Assembly (NCBI RefSeq): GCF_003711515.1
Contig: NW_021167079.1
Coordinates: 5,884,385 to 5,948,384 of the forward strand
Direction: 5' to 3'
DNA: 64,000 nucleotides
Source of the DNA: Sodiomyces alkalinus F11
Lineage: Eukaryota; Ascomycota; Sordariomycetes; Glomerellales; Plectosphaerellaceae
The position numbers were made by a program, and so were the translations under genes. Shown here piece by piece: positions 42,139-53,500 of this stretch. The notes beneath the pieces were generated by a model, which was not told the origin of the DNA, made no database searches, and saw only the letters and a program-made list of their open reading frames with translations. Each line of letters begins with the position of its first letter. The stretch's first letter is position 1.

Positions 42139-45100
42139 ATGGACGGCCATCCCACCGACAAGCCACCGCTGTCGCCAGCAGCTCCTCAGCCAGCTCCTCA
42201 ACCAGCTCCTCAACCGCAGGTGGCCAGTGCGGCCGCCGACACTACATCATTACGGCCTGCCGGACCCGTCGCTCATTTCAGTCATAGTGCCACATCAGAT
42301 TCAACCGACCGAGTATTTCCCATCCGTTCCGTCCTCAGTACCGCTGTCCGGCGAGATTCCAGTTACGCCGGCGACGTCACCAACCTTTCCCACTCCGACC
42401 ATGTCCGCGGCGGCCGGGATGCCGTGTCACTCGGCCCTGCCACGCCTTATGGCACCAACACATCGTCCGGTCCCTTCTCCCCGTTTCTCACATCGTCGGC
42501 CGACCCTTCCACTGTCAGGTCACTGCCGAAGCATACCCTGACCAGTTCGACGGCAAACATACCAACCGACGCTGCGCCCACCGCTTCTGCTTCGCTTTCT
42601 GCTTCTTCCCGCCACCGGTCGCCGTCGTCATCTTTACCCCTCTCGTTCCAACAGACCGGTGACGACGCCGAAGAAGAACACTGGGGTTCACGGGATGATG
42701 CTGCTAATGCCGCCGCCGCCGGTGGTACAAGCCAGGGGGGTGGTGCCGGGGACTCGCAAATCTTGGACGAGCCCGTGAACGAGGAAATGTTCACCACTCG
42801 CTTCCGCCACGTCATGACCGACGACGGCCATGCTGTCATAACGGGCAGGGAGGAGACTCTCCAGCGATGCGAAGACGAGCCGATCCATACGCCGGGTGCC
42901 ATTCAAGCCTTTGGCCTGCTGGTGGCCTTGCGCGAGGAGGACGACGGCCACTTCTCGGTCCGCTACGTCAGCGAGAATTCCGCCAGGATCATCGGATATA
43001 CCCCGCAGCAGCTCTTCCAGCTCTCCAACTTCCTCGACATCCTGACCGACGAACAACAAGACAACCTCCTGGACCACATCGACTTCATCCGGGACGAGGA
43101 GGCCGACCCGGCGGTTAGCGGCTCCGAAGTCTTCAGCCTCTCGGTTCGCCCGCCCATGAAGAAGACCATCAGGCTTTGGTGCGCCATCCACATCAACCGG
43201 GCCCACCCCGAGCTGATCATCTGCGAATTCGAACTCGACGATGACCGCGATTACCCTCTCCGTCCCCCGGGCGAGCTCGTTCCGGAGACCCCCGAAGAGA
43301 CGTTGCAGTCGACCCCGACCCGAGAGGAGCTTGCCGAAAGCACCGAGATCCTCAGCAAGCCTCTGAGGGTGCTGAGGTCCGCAAGGAGGCGCAGGGGCGA
43401 GGCCGGCGCCATGCAGGTCTTCGACATCATGACCCAGGTCCAGGAACAGCTTGCCTCGGCCACCTCCCTGGACATGTTCCTCAAAATCCTCGTCGGCATC
43501 GTCAAGGAGCTCACCGGCTTCCACCGCGTCATGATCTACAAGTTTGACAAGGCGCAGAACGGCAAGGTCGTCACCGAGCTCGTCGACACCACCCACACCC
43601 TCGACCTCTACATGGGCCTCAACTTCCCGGCCTCGGACATCCCGAAACAGGCGCGCGAGCTCTACAGACTCAACAGGGTCAGGCTCCTCTACGATCGCGA
43701 CTTGGAATCCGCGAGGCTGGTCTGCAGGTCCAAGGACGAACTCGACAAGCCCCTCGACATGAGCCACTCGTACCTGCGCGCCATGTCTCCCATCCACGTC
43801 AAGTACCTGGCGAACATGGCCGTCCGCTCCTCCATGTCCGTCTCCATCACCGCCTTCAACGAGCTCTGGGGGCTGATCGCCTGCCACTCCTACGGGCCCA
43901 AGGGCATGCGCGTGTCCTTCCCCGTCCGCAAGATGTGTCGGTTGATCGGCGACACGGCTTCGCGCAACATCGAGCGGCTGTCGTACGCGTCCAGGCTCCA
44001 GGCCCGGAAACTGATCAACACGACCCCGTCCGACAAGAACCCTTCCGGCTACATAGCCGCATCCTCCGACGACCTGTTCAAGCTCTTCGACGCCGACTTT
44101 GGACTGGTCTCCATCCAGGGAGAATCCAAAATCCTCGGCAAGCTGGAGCAGACCCAGGAGGCCCTGGCCATGCTCGAATACCTGCGCATGCGCCAGCTGA
44201 CCGCCGTCACCGTGTCCCAAGACATTCGCGCCGACTTCCCCGACCTGAATTACCCTCCCGGCTTTTCCGTCATTGCCGGGCTCCTCTACGTCCCGCTGAG
44301 CGTCGCCGGCGACGACTTTGTCGTCTTCTTCCGGAAAGGCCAGGCCAAGGAGGTCAAGTGGGCCGGGAACCCGTACGAGAAGACGATCCGCGAGGGTACC
44401 AAGGCGTACCTGGAACCCCGAAAGAGCTTCCATCTCTGGCGCGAGACGGTGCTTGGCAAGTGCAAGGAGTGGTCCGAGGACGAGGTCGAGACGGCCGCCG
44501 TTCTTTGTCTCGTGTACGGCAAATTCATCGAGGTCCGGCGCCAGCGCGAAGCGGCCATGCAGCGCAGTCGGCTTACGCAGCTGCTGCTCGCCAACTCGGC
44601 ACACGAGGTGCGCACGCCTCTCAACGCCATCATCAACTATCTCGAGATTGCGCTGGAAGGAAGCCTGGACCAGGAGACGAGGGACAACCTGGCCAAGTCC
44701 CATTCCGCCTCCAAGTCGTTGATCTATGTCATCAACGACCTTCTCGACCTGACCAAGACGGAGCAGAGTAAGGCTCCCGTTACGGACCAGACTTTCGACC
44801 TGTCCGTGTGCCTCCGCGAGGCCACGGATATGTTCGCGAATGAAGCCAGAAGAAAAGGCATCGAATACACCGTCGTCGAACACCCGGGCCTCCCCCGATT
44901 GGTGTGTGGCGATGGACGACGGGTCCGGCAAGCCATCTCCAACGTTGTGGCCAACGCCGTGCAGCACACCGGCACCAGCACCGGCGCCGGGGGGGTGGTT
45001 CAGGTGGAGTTGTACGTGACCGAAGTGCTGGATCGTCGAGTCCGGGTCGAGATTGTCGTTCAAGACACGGGGACAGGGATGAGCTCCGACCAGCTCGACA

Positions 45101-46528
45101 CCTTATTCCGCAACCTCGAACAGGTCGGCTTGGAAGCGGAACAGTCGCCTCGGGAGTCCGAACCCAGCGTTGAGCGCCGTACTTTGGGCCTTGGGCTCGC
45201 TGTTGTGGCACGCGTCGTACGAAACATGAATGGCCAGCTGCGTCTCAAGTCCGAGGAAGGCCAAGGATCTCGGTTCGTGATTCAGTTGCCGTTCGACCTG
45301 CCTGAAGAGGCGATGCAGTCGTCCGAAGACGAGAGTCGACCGGCCTGCTCTGTGACCGGGTCGATTATCGCACCAGTCTCCATGCCTGCGTCTCCGGCTG
45401 ACGGCGAAATAACCTTGATCGATCGCGGAAGCGGAACTGGAACTGGAACTGCCTCGCAGACGAGGGTGGCAAGTCGCAACAGCCCAAAAGACCAAGCCAT
45501 TCCTACCATGGGCAAGCGGGACAAGCCGGTTCCCGGTGATGCCGAGGCTCTCATCAATGCTCTCCATACTTCCCTGCCCCTCGATGGAGAGGCGGCGCCA
45601 GATTCCGAAGACCGGGCACAGGAAGGACACGACGATATCCGCGAGCTGGCAATGCCAGCTTGGGATAACAGCACCCAAGACGCCACCGCGCTTGCTCGCC
45701 CCCCGGAGCCGAAGGCCGATGGCGGGGATGGCCAACCGGCGGCACCTCCCGCAGAACAAGTCTCCCAAAGTCCTCGTGTTGCACCTGCACCGTCCGACAG
45801 GCCCCAGCTGACCGATGCGTCGTCTCGGGTCGCCACCACAGAGGCTGGACCGCCCGTCTCGGCAACAGAAACCAAGACCAAGACGGCGAACGTCCCAGCT
45901 GCTGCCCCCGTTCCTGCGAAGCTCCATGTCCTCGTTGCGGAAGATGATCCCATCAACATGAAGATCATACGGAAACGGTTAGAGAAGGCAGGCCACGAGG
46001 TTCACAACTCGGTCAACGGCGAAGAGTGCGCCGTCGCATTCCGCGAAACGTCCGGGTCCTTCGATGTGATTCTGATGGATATGCAGGTTCGTCAGCCCCG
46101 TGAAGCAGCCCAACTCAACTAAAACCCCCGCGCTATCATATCAAACCCCGAAGAACTAGAAACTGACCTGACATTGCCAACCCCCCCCCCACCCCCCCTA
46201 ATAGATGCCCATCGTCGACGGAATCGCGAGTACTAAGATGATCCGGTCACTGGAGCGCTCAAATCAGCACGGCGGACACTCCCCGCTCGCCGCACGCAAC
46301 GGCCGCATCCCCATCTTCGCAGTGTCGGCCTCGCTGGTGGAGCGGGAAAGGGACAATTACGCGGATGCCGGCTTTGACGGCTGGGTCCCCAAGCCCATCG
46401 ACTTCAAGCGGCTCAACACGCTGCTGCTCGGCATTGCCGATGACGGTGTCCGCACGTCGTGTCTCTATGCGGAAGGTGCATGGGAGCTTGGCGGGTGGTT
46501 TGGGAACCGAGATAAGACAAAAGCGTAA
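42139..46528 (+). CDS. phy: Fungal phytochrome, hybrid histidine kinase
   Basis: Red/far-red light sensor with kinase output. Exons 42139-46086 and 46205-46528 give 1,423 aa. After a disordered N-terminus comes a PAS domain with RCEDEPIHTPGAIQAFG, where Cys244 is the expected bilin-attachment residue. A GAF domain follows (HRVMIYKFDK, NFPASDIPKQARELYRLNRV, LWGLIACHSYGPK), then PHY with the tongue motif EPRKSFHLW. The kinase core has an H-box SAHEVRTPLNAIINYLEI with His822, the N-box region RQAISNVVANAVQHTG, and G-boxes QDTGTGMSSDQL and LGLGLAVVARVVRN. The C-terminal receiver starts VLVAEDDPINMKIIRKRLEK and has Asp1314 in LMDMQMP; the intron falls just after that Asp and Met-Gln. All key residues are present, so it looks active. 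The start was chosen at the first ATG after a GTGAGA that resembles a donor; the exact N-terminus is uncertain. Confidence 0.93.
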
Positions 46529-46590
46529 CAGCGGCACGACAAGGAGATGCGAAAATAGTACTGCAGTTGAAGGGACAACCCGCCCATCAA

Positions 46591-46634
46591 AACACACACA
46601 CACATACACACACACAGAGAGAGAGAGAGAGAGG
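46591..46634. repeat. Compound (CA)n(GA)n microsatellite
   Basis: A CA tract with one TA interruption runs directly into a GA tract, about 60 bp after the phytochrome stop. Confidence 0.93.
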
Positions 46635-47290
46635 GAGCAGATACCCCGGCAGGTGGCTCACCAGACAGGTTTGCGGAGTAGAGGACGGCCTCCCGCAAGC
46701 CACAAGGTCAACAAGGCAGGCGTTGAAGGAACGAACTATCTCACGGATCCCTTCTCCTCCCCCCCCCCCCCTTTTTTTTTTTCTCCTCTCTCTCTCGTTT
46801 CTTGTCTCGGATTGGAGGATTTGATGATGGGATGGATGGACGGCAGTCATGACAACACATAGGGACGGGCGTGGTACGGATGCTCGCCACCAATACAGGA
46901 ATACAATTAATGCAGTTAGCTGCCTTTATCCTGGCTCGAGGGACCGATGAGAAGGCATTTCATGGCGCAACCCAAGGCCAAAGGCGTCCACGACGAGTAC
47001 GCTTGGAGTAGGATGCATGCATATTTGTGACCTACAAAGCTCTATCCCGCATGAAGCAAAGCACCACAACATCTTCAGACCTCCTCATTGATCATTGATC
47101 CCAAGGCCACCTCGAGCAAAGGTAAAACAAGAAGGGGAGAGGAAGAGGAAAGGCCGCTGCTGTGAGGCCCTGAACCATATGCTCCGAGAGAAGTATGAGA
47201 AGGAAACAATGATGGGGGGGAAAAAAAGAAGAAAAAAAAAAAGGAGAAAACAGACATAGAAAGACACAGAGCCCAGATTTCATCCATCGT

Positions 47291-47356
47291 GTTCTTCCTT
47301 TGCCTTTTGTTGTTCTTCCTTTGCCTTTTGTTGGCTCCCCCCCCCCCCCCCCCCCC
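47291..47356. repeat. 21-bp tandem duplication followed by poly-C
   Basis: Two identical copies of GTTCTTCCTTTGCCTTTTGT plus T are followed after four bases by 20 consecutive C residues. The C run is prone to sequencing and replication slippage. Confidence 0.9.
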
Positions 47357-47555
47357 TTTCTGCCATGTCCACCTTGACCTGACCGTAGTACACCAGTAGT
47401 ACACCAGTTCACCGCAACGCCGCGGGCTCCGAATTGGGACGAAGCAAAGAAGTAGTAGAGTAGGCTCGAGGGTTGCGAAACCCCCTTCTCCCGCCAATAA
47501 ACCACATCGTTTGGTGTATATGATATGTTCCTCTCATCTGTAACGACGACACCGT

Positions 47556-48710
47556 CTAGAGCTCCGATTCCGCGCCACCGTTCGCCTCCACGTTCATCGG
47601 GCTCCCGTTCCGCGCCGCCTGGTTCCGGTGGAGGCGCGCATTACCGGGCGGGCGCCGCCGGACCAGGCGGCGGCTGCTGCCGCTGGTGTTGCTGTTCGGA
47701 TTCATGTTGTGGTCCTCGTCGGAATCGGGATGCAGCTCGGCGTAGAGCCGCGCTTCGTCCAGCTCGGTCATGTCGTCGGGCCGGTCGCGGAGCCACTGCA
47801 TCCTGGGGCCCGAGCGCGAGATCTCCGAGACGCGGAAGCCGTAGATCTTGGGCTCGTAGAGGCGGCCGACGCCGAGGCCGGGGGCGATGTTCCGGGCGTA
47901 CATGCCGTTGACGGTCTCGTACTGCGACTCGTGGACGCGGGCGCCGTCGCCGTCGCCGCCGCCACCGCCGCCGCTGCTGCCGCGGAGCATCTCGCTGGCC
48001 CCACGTTTTGTGAGGTCGTATTCCGGGAAGGTCAGGAGGAAGAGCGCGCCGAAGGTGCGGCCGAAGAAGGCGCCGTCGACGGTCTGGAACCTGCTGTTCG
48101 GCGGCACGTAGACGTCGAGGCAGGACGGGCAGAAGAGCTTGACCGTGTCCTCGCCGGGGATGTCGGACAGGCCCACGGGCAGCGTCTTGGCCTGGTCGCA
48201 GTTGGTCCGCGGGCAGAAGCCGAAGTGGCCCAGCTCGTACTTCTCGCACATTTGTTGGATGCCGGCTCTTGAGCAGATGAAGCGCTGGTGGATGAGGCCG
48301 TACAGCATCTCGGCCGATGATTCGATGACGCTGAGGTCGCTCGCCATGCGGGTATGACGCCGCTCTTGTCGCGCGGTCATTCGCTCCGGATCGCCCGACT
48401 CGTTCTCTTCTTCCTCTTCTTCTTCTTCCTCCTCGTCCTCCTCGTCGTCTTCGGGTTCCACGTCAAGAATCATCTACCACACGGCCCGTATGTGTTAACA
48501 GAGAAAGCAGACGTGGGAGGGAGCGGGCATTTGTGGGACGAACTCGCTTACCTCAAGAGCCTCCTTGTACATGGCAACCTGTGATTGTAGGCCAGTAAGG
48601 TTGAAGTCATCCTCGATGAACTCTTCCGACACCTCTGCGAAATATTCATGGCCCAACAGGGAGCAGAAGGAAGACACCCACGACTCGGGTGTACCGGAGG
48701 ACGTGGACAT
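47556..48710 (-). CDS. ckb1: Casein kinase 2 regulatory (beta) subunit
   Basis: Beta subunit of protein kinase CK2; it dimerises through a zinc finger and sets substrate choice of the catalytic subunits. Exons 48710-48552 and 48473-47556 on the minus strand give 358 aa. The N-terminus SWVSSFCSLLGHEYFAEVSE and FIEDDFNLTGL is canonical, and the exon junction restores KEALEMILDVEPEDD. A long Glu-rich tract follows, as in CKB1-type rather than CKB2-type subunits. The zinc ligands are all present: FGFCPRTNC and LFCPSCLDVY. The dimer core PNSRFQTVDGAFFGRTFGAL and the end MYARNIAPGLGVGRLYEPKI with YGFRVSE complete the domain. A Gly/Asp insertion (GSSGGGGGGDGDGARV) interrupts the region after TKRGASEML. 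The tail beyond about residue 280 is unusual in length and Asn/Arg-rich. The 1-versus-2 paralogue choice is less certain than the family. Confidence 0.9.
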
Positions 48711-49522
48711 TATCGCTGGGATTGGCTCCCCCCCTCCCCCCCAGTCGGTGGGTGGCAGCGAGGGTTTCTATGAAATGATGGGAGGTGAGTGAGGGCAGCG
48801 TCGGCTTCACGGCGCGTGCGCGGGCAGGGGCACGGGCACGAGGCACGTCTCTCGATCGAGCACTGGACGGCAAATTCGAAGTCGAGGGGTCCAGATCTGA
48901 CGATGGAATCGCGGGGTAGAAAATTATGGGACGCCTTCAGTCAAACCTGGTGCATATTCAACTAGGGGCGTTTCGCATGATATCAGAGACAAGGAGGACG
49001 AAGGGGCGAAGGGGCGAAGGGGCGAAGGGATTGGGAGAATAAAAAAAGTAAAAAAAAAAAAAAAACGGAAGAAAGAAAAAGGTCGTGGCAGATCTCGTCG
49101 ACCTAGTCTTTTTGCGGTGGTGGTGGGGGAGACGGGAGTTCCAGCAAGGGAAAATAGAGTCGCCCTATGTGCGTTTTGATGCGAACTTTTGGTTCGGCGG
49201 TGGTGTTGAGGGTCGGCAGACCCGTTGAAGTGGGAGGAGACGGATGAATACGAGCAGTACGTACCGTAATTGGTTGTACCGGAGTAAGGTACCTAGGCTA
49301 CCGTACCTTACCTTACCTAGGTAAGGTAAGGTAGGTAACAAGGTAGGGATGTACCGTCAGGGCTGAATGTCTTACCGGTACGTACCTTAGATGCCGCGCA
49401 TCGATCTCAGATAAGAGGAGTACGGGACGAGACATCCTCTTCGTTGAAGCAACATATAACAAGGTATCTTCCATCTTTACCTACCGTACCCTGCCTCAAC
49501 CACGTTCGATGCCTCTTGAACT
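48711..49522. other. Divergent promoter region, CK2 beta / JmjC protein
   Basis: No gene recognised. It holds three tandem GGGGCGAA units (49003-49026), poly-A tracts near 49045-49080 and, at 49280-49390, the densest cluster of GGTAAGG/TACCTTA motifs in the window, including a perfect 30-bp palindrome (49304-49333). Confidence 0.6.
49304..49333. repeat. 30-bp perfect palindrome
   Basis: The left arm TACCTTACCTTACCT is followed directly by its exact reverse complement, centred on CCTAGG. It lies about 190 bp upstream of the JmjC protein start and belongs to the dispersed TACCTTA family. Confidence 0.95.
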
Positions 49523-50590
49523 ATGAGACTGGCAAGGGCAATCAAAGGACGCTGGATTCCCTCTCTATTTGCCAGGACAGGGGGTTGTCGAACATTTATT
49601 ACGACAGCGCGCCTCGTTGACTCGAGCTCGTCCCCATACTCTTCTGTCGACATAGCCCGCTTCCGTGACGAGGCATTCTCACCTGGACGTCCATGGTTCT
49701 TTAAAGGCACCAGAGGCTCGTCAGGAAAAGACAGCTCCTTCCCAGCCTTACTCAAATGGTTTGACGGTGACGGCAAGGCTAGCTCGCTGGCCCCAGGTCC
49801 TGCCCATGCCGCCTTCAGTTCCTACATGGGCCAGTTCGCCCATCATATATTCCCTTATGAGCTCACCATTCCTCAGCACCCGGAGGAGGACGATGGCTCG
49901 GTAGATCCTATACAGCGGTTTATCAGTTGGCTGCTGTCCGGCTCTGATCCCGTGAACATGAACACGATGCTTTCCGGGATTCTCCAAGGCGCGATTCAGC
50001 CTCCCGCTGGTTCTGGACCGAGCTTCTCTCTCTTCCAAGCCCCCCTCCTACTCCTTCTAAGGGCAGTGGAGTTTAACCAGTCGCAAGACGACATCATCCT
50101 CAAGCAACTTTACATTGCCCAGTCTCCGCTTTCTGACCTACCCGCCCATCTCCAGCGAGACCTGCCAACGCCGCGCCTGGTCAGGGAAGCAGGCAAAGGC
50201 GATGTGTACAACTCCAGCGTCTGGATGGGCCTGGAGCCGACATATACCCCGCTACACCGGGACCCTAACCCCAACCTCTTCTGTCAGCTTCTCAGTGACA
50301 AGACGGTCAGGCTGCTGTCTCCGCAGGCTGGAGACCGGGCGTTCCGACGAGTGCAGGCGCAGCTTGGGCGGCCGGCGAATAGCCGCATCCGTGGGACGGA
50401 GATGATGCAGGGACCGGAAAGGGTTGCGTTGAATGCCATTGTCTGGGGTTCCGACGCCTCGGGGGACATACTCGAAGCGCGACTGGGCCCTGGCGATGCC
50501 CTGTTTATCCCTACGGGGTGGTGGCACAGCGTCAAGAGCACCCATACCGATGGACGACTCAACGTGTCTGCTAATTGGTGGTTCCGGTGA
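49523..50590 (+). CDS. JmjC/cupin-8 domain protein, probably mitochondrial
   Basis: Single-exon gene, 355 aa. The double-stranded beta-helix fold of Fe(II)/2-oxoglutarate oxygenases is indicated by a metal triad: His245 and Asp247 in TPLHRDPNPNLFC and a distal His335 in FIPTGWWHSVKS, with the typical ending LNVSANWWFR. The family includes protein hydroxylases and demethylases; the substrate here is unknown. The N-terminus is basic and free of acidic residues for about 30 residues (many Arg, hydrophobic and Ser/Thr), which fits a mitochondrial presequence. A middle helical region (FISWLLSGSDPVNMNTMLSG) is variable. It is divergent from the CK2 beta gene. The fold call is good, function unassigned. 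Confidence 0.85.
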   Translation: MRLARAIKGRWIPSLFARTGGCRTFITTARLVDSSSSPYSSVDIARFRDEAFSPGRPWFFKGTRGSSGKDSSFPALLKWFDGDGKASSLAPGPAHAAFSSYMGQFAHHIFPYELTIPQHPEEDDGSVDPIQRFISWLLSGSDPVNMNTMLSGILQGAIQPPAGSGPSFSLFQAPLLLLLRAVEFNQSQDDIILKQLYIAQSPLSDLPAHLQRDLPTPRLVREAGKGDVYNSSVWMGLEPTYTPLHRDPNPNLFCQLLSDKTVRLLSPQAGDRAFRRVQAQLGRPANSRIRGTEMMQGPERVALNAIVWGSDASGDILEARLGPGDALFIPTGWWHSVKSTHTDGRLNVSANWWFR

Positions 50591-53500
50591 TGGAGCCTCC
50601 TGGCCTTGCGGCTTGCAAACAGCCCGTCCACGCTTTTCTTGCATAATTAGGGCCCCGAATCTGAAGGTGGTTCACATGTTCCAACATTGTTTTCGATGTC
50701 TATTTTCCCTGTCACGTAGTGGGGCACATGGGTAGGTAGCCGGGGGGGGGTTTCTTCTTTTCTTTTTCTTTTTCTTTTTCTTCTTTTCTCTTTCTTTTTC
50801 TTTTTTTCTTCTGCTTTTTCCTCTGCGACTTCACCGGAAGTCTTTGGATTGATAGTGGGCCGAACCAAAGTGCCCAATGCCGGGGGAAACGAAAAAAAAA
50901 GTTCAAAAAGGGGCAGAGGCAGTATGTCTCAACAGGACCGCGCAGGGACACGACTGGATTTCCAAGCCCATCGACTACCCAAGGTTACTTCATCCACATG
51001 GCAAGCGCGGTAATTGACGAGGTCACAATTGCCGACGGGAAACTGTCTTGGGCGACGATTTAGTTGTACATCATCTGGCAACTGTTGGAGAGAAGCATGA
51101 TGTTGTTTGAATCTTTGCGACTTGCTGTGACCCAGGGGGACAAGATGCTGCGCTAATCCGCCGGAACAAACCATCTTCGAAGTAAGAGCAACTGGGAAAC
51201 AATTACTGGCATCTTGACGTCCGAAAGATTCGACGGGTGTCTAAATTAAAAGCCGAGAGATCGACCCGTGACAGCTCGGGATGAAGACAGAAGAATGTAT
51301 CGACAGTAAGGAGAAGAGGGGAGGCAGCAAGCAGCAAGCAGCAAAGGAACAATGTTCCGATGATTCTCCGTGCTTAGTAATTGCCTTACATAGGTACGGT
51401 ACAGTAGGTACGGTACCCTAGGGGAAATGCGAGTTCGGTATAAAGTATCCGTAGTATGGCAGTGCCCTCTCTTCCCCGGCCCGCGAACACCGACCCACCA
51501 TCTGTGAATTTTTGTCATATGACTTGAACGATTGTGAATTGTGAGAAAAGAGGCAGAAGAGAATGGTCGTCCCGCAACTCCGGACTCCCAACATACTACT
51601 CCCGGTCTAACAGGTTGTAATACCTAATTGGAACAACAGTGTGGCTGGATCGAAACGGGCTCTCTCGGTGAAGGGCCGATTCGGTGCAAGGGGCTGGACA
51701 CCGATGCCAAGACCTCACCGGCGGACTTGCCCAAGTTGGTCGAGCCGCTCATAAATCGGACAGCAGTGGTTTTGGAGAACGGCCCAGCAAAGACCGAGGG
51801 CGGTTGAAAGACCATGCCCGTCGGAGGGAGTCATTCCCTCCGCCCTCGGGGCAACAGGGGAGGGGGTCTGAGAACCCCGTCCTTGGCCACTTGTTGATGA
51901 CTGTACGTTGTACGCCCCTATCCCGACGTACGGGTACGGAGTACGGGCTATTATTCGTAGTTGATAGGGCAATTTGCTATGGGGAGTACACGTAAGATTT
52001 CAACTTTTTATTTTTTTTTATTTTTATTTTTTTTACATGTCATGGCTGGATCCAACGTCCCTCCCTTTTACCATTCCCTTTCTTTCCCGAATTGCCCTGA
52101 ACCGTGGCCCAAAAGCTGTGTACCTGTATCATTCATCCGTTGCCTGTTACGAGTTTTTGGCGCCGGCTAATGTTGGAACTACATACGGTACATGAGTGGG
52201 ACCACCAGGAGACGGCTGAGCGAACGCCTTGGCTTCATGGGATCAATCTGTCGGAGGTCATCTGTACTCCGTACGGAGTACTGCATGCACATATGTGGCA
52301 TGGCTCGGTCAGGACCGGTTACCCAAGGGAGAACGTTTGAGAGTAGTAAGGGGACGCACAGCCGCGTTTCCCATGTAATATAAATATAATATAAATATAA
52401 TTTCGAGTATCCGTACACTATTACGTCTAGGCCGGTTTTACATGGTAGACGCCGGCAGTCGGAATCAGTCCCTGGAGCTTGAGGTGAGGATCAACCTGGA
52501 AGAAAGGCAGCTCTTCACCACCCTAGTATCCCATCAAAATCATCTTTCAGTAACCGTATGGTAGCCGCTAAGCAATTCAACATGCGTCGGATATTTAGTC
52601 TGAGACCTTGATGCGGTCATGCTCGGTGGGAGACGACCTGCCTTCTCCCACGCTCCGACCCAGGGAGGGGGGCTTAGGTAGCGGTTCCAAGAGAGGGGGT
52701 TGGGGGGGTTATATGGGCTGTCATGATGGTGCCATCTGTCTGTGCCCAGGTCCAGAGGTCCAACCCCGATTTACTGACGATTGGGAATGGGAGCTTGTCA
52801 GCCCCCCACACTCAACTCACCACCTACCTGTACATTCCTGCACATCATCATGCATCCATCACCATCACCTTATAACGGCGTCCTATCAAGTACCAAGTAA
52901 TCTCTTCGTACTTTGCGGCTCACTCTCGGAACTGGCATTGGCTTGGCCCCACGGAGTAGGTACAAAGCTCAACATTGAAGCGGGTTGCATTATACAACGG
53001 CTGGAGAATACGTATAGGCCATAATTACCCTTTTTAAAAGGGTTTGTGCGTATAAATAATAAACAAGCCAATGCCCGAGATAGGTAGGTGCGGTACGGCC
53101 GGAGTACGGAGTACGGGGTATCCATGGGACAAAAACACCCCGAACAGTGGATTAATGTCTGCTTGAGCTTTTTGCCTGTTAGAAGTTACCCCAACCCATG
53201 AAAAGTCGTGGGGGGCGGGCCAGGTTGGCGATTACCCTGACAGACGTACTCCGTACGTTGTACTGTACTTCGTACCTTACTCAGTAAAGGTACCTTGAAT
53301 ACTACGGTACCTAACTTATACGTACCGACTCTGAACAGCAAAGGCAAACGCATGTCAATCGAAAAGAACTGCCACGCTGCCCCTTCGTCACTTGACTGTA
53401 ACTTTGAGACTTGATGCATGCCCCTTGTTCTTTACATTTGAGGGGAAGGGGGACAAGTCGGCCATTCTCCCACGTTTGTCCCCAAGCAAACCGTGGAACC

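Larger units (their letters stand above)
46529..47555. other. Convergent 3' region between phytochrome and CK2 beta genes
   Basis: No gene recognised. It is rich in simple repeats: (CA)n(GA)n at 46591-46634, C12T10 at 46759-46781, a 21-bp direct tandem duplication at 47291-47332 and a C20 run at 47337-47356. Such repeats make frame-open but meaningless ORFs on both strands. Confidence 0.6.

Noticed and set aside
42688..45063. 791-codon minus-strand open frame
   Set aside because: It is the antisense shadow of the phytochrome exon. The plus strand carries all phytochrome and kinase motifs, and the minus product matches no family; GC-rich codon use leaves the opposite strand open.
52608..53024. 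138-codon plus-strand frame
   Set aside because: Low-complexity His, Gly and Ser content and no family resemblance.
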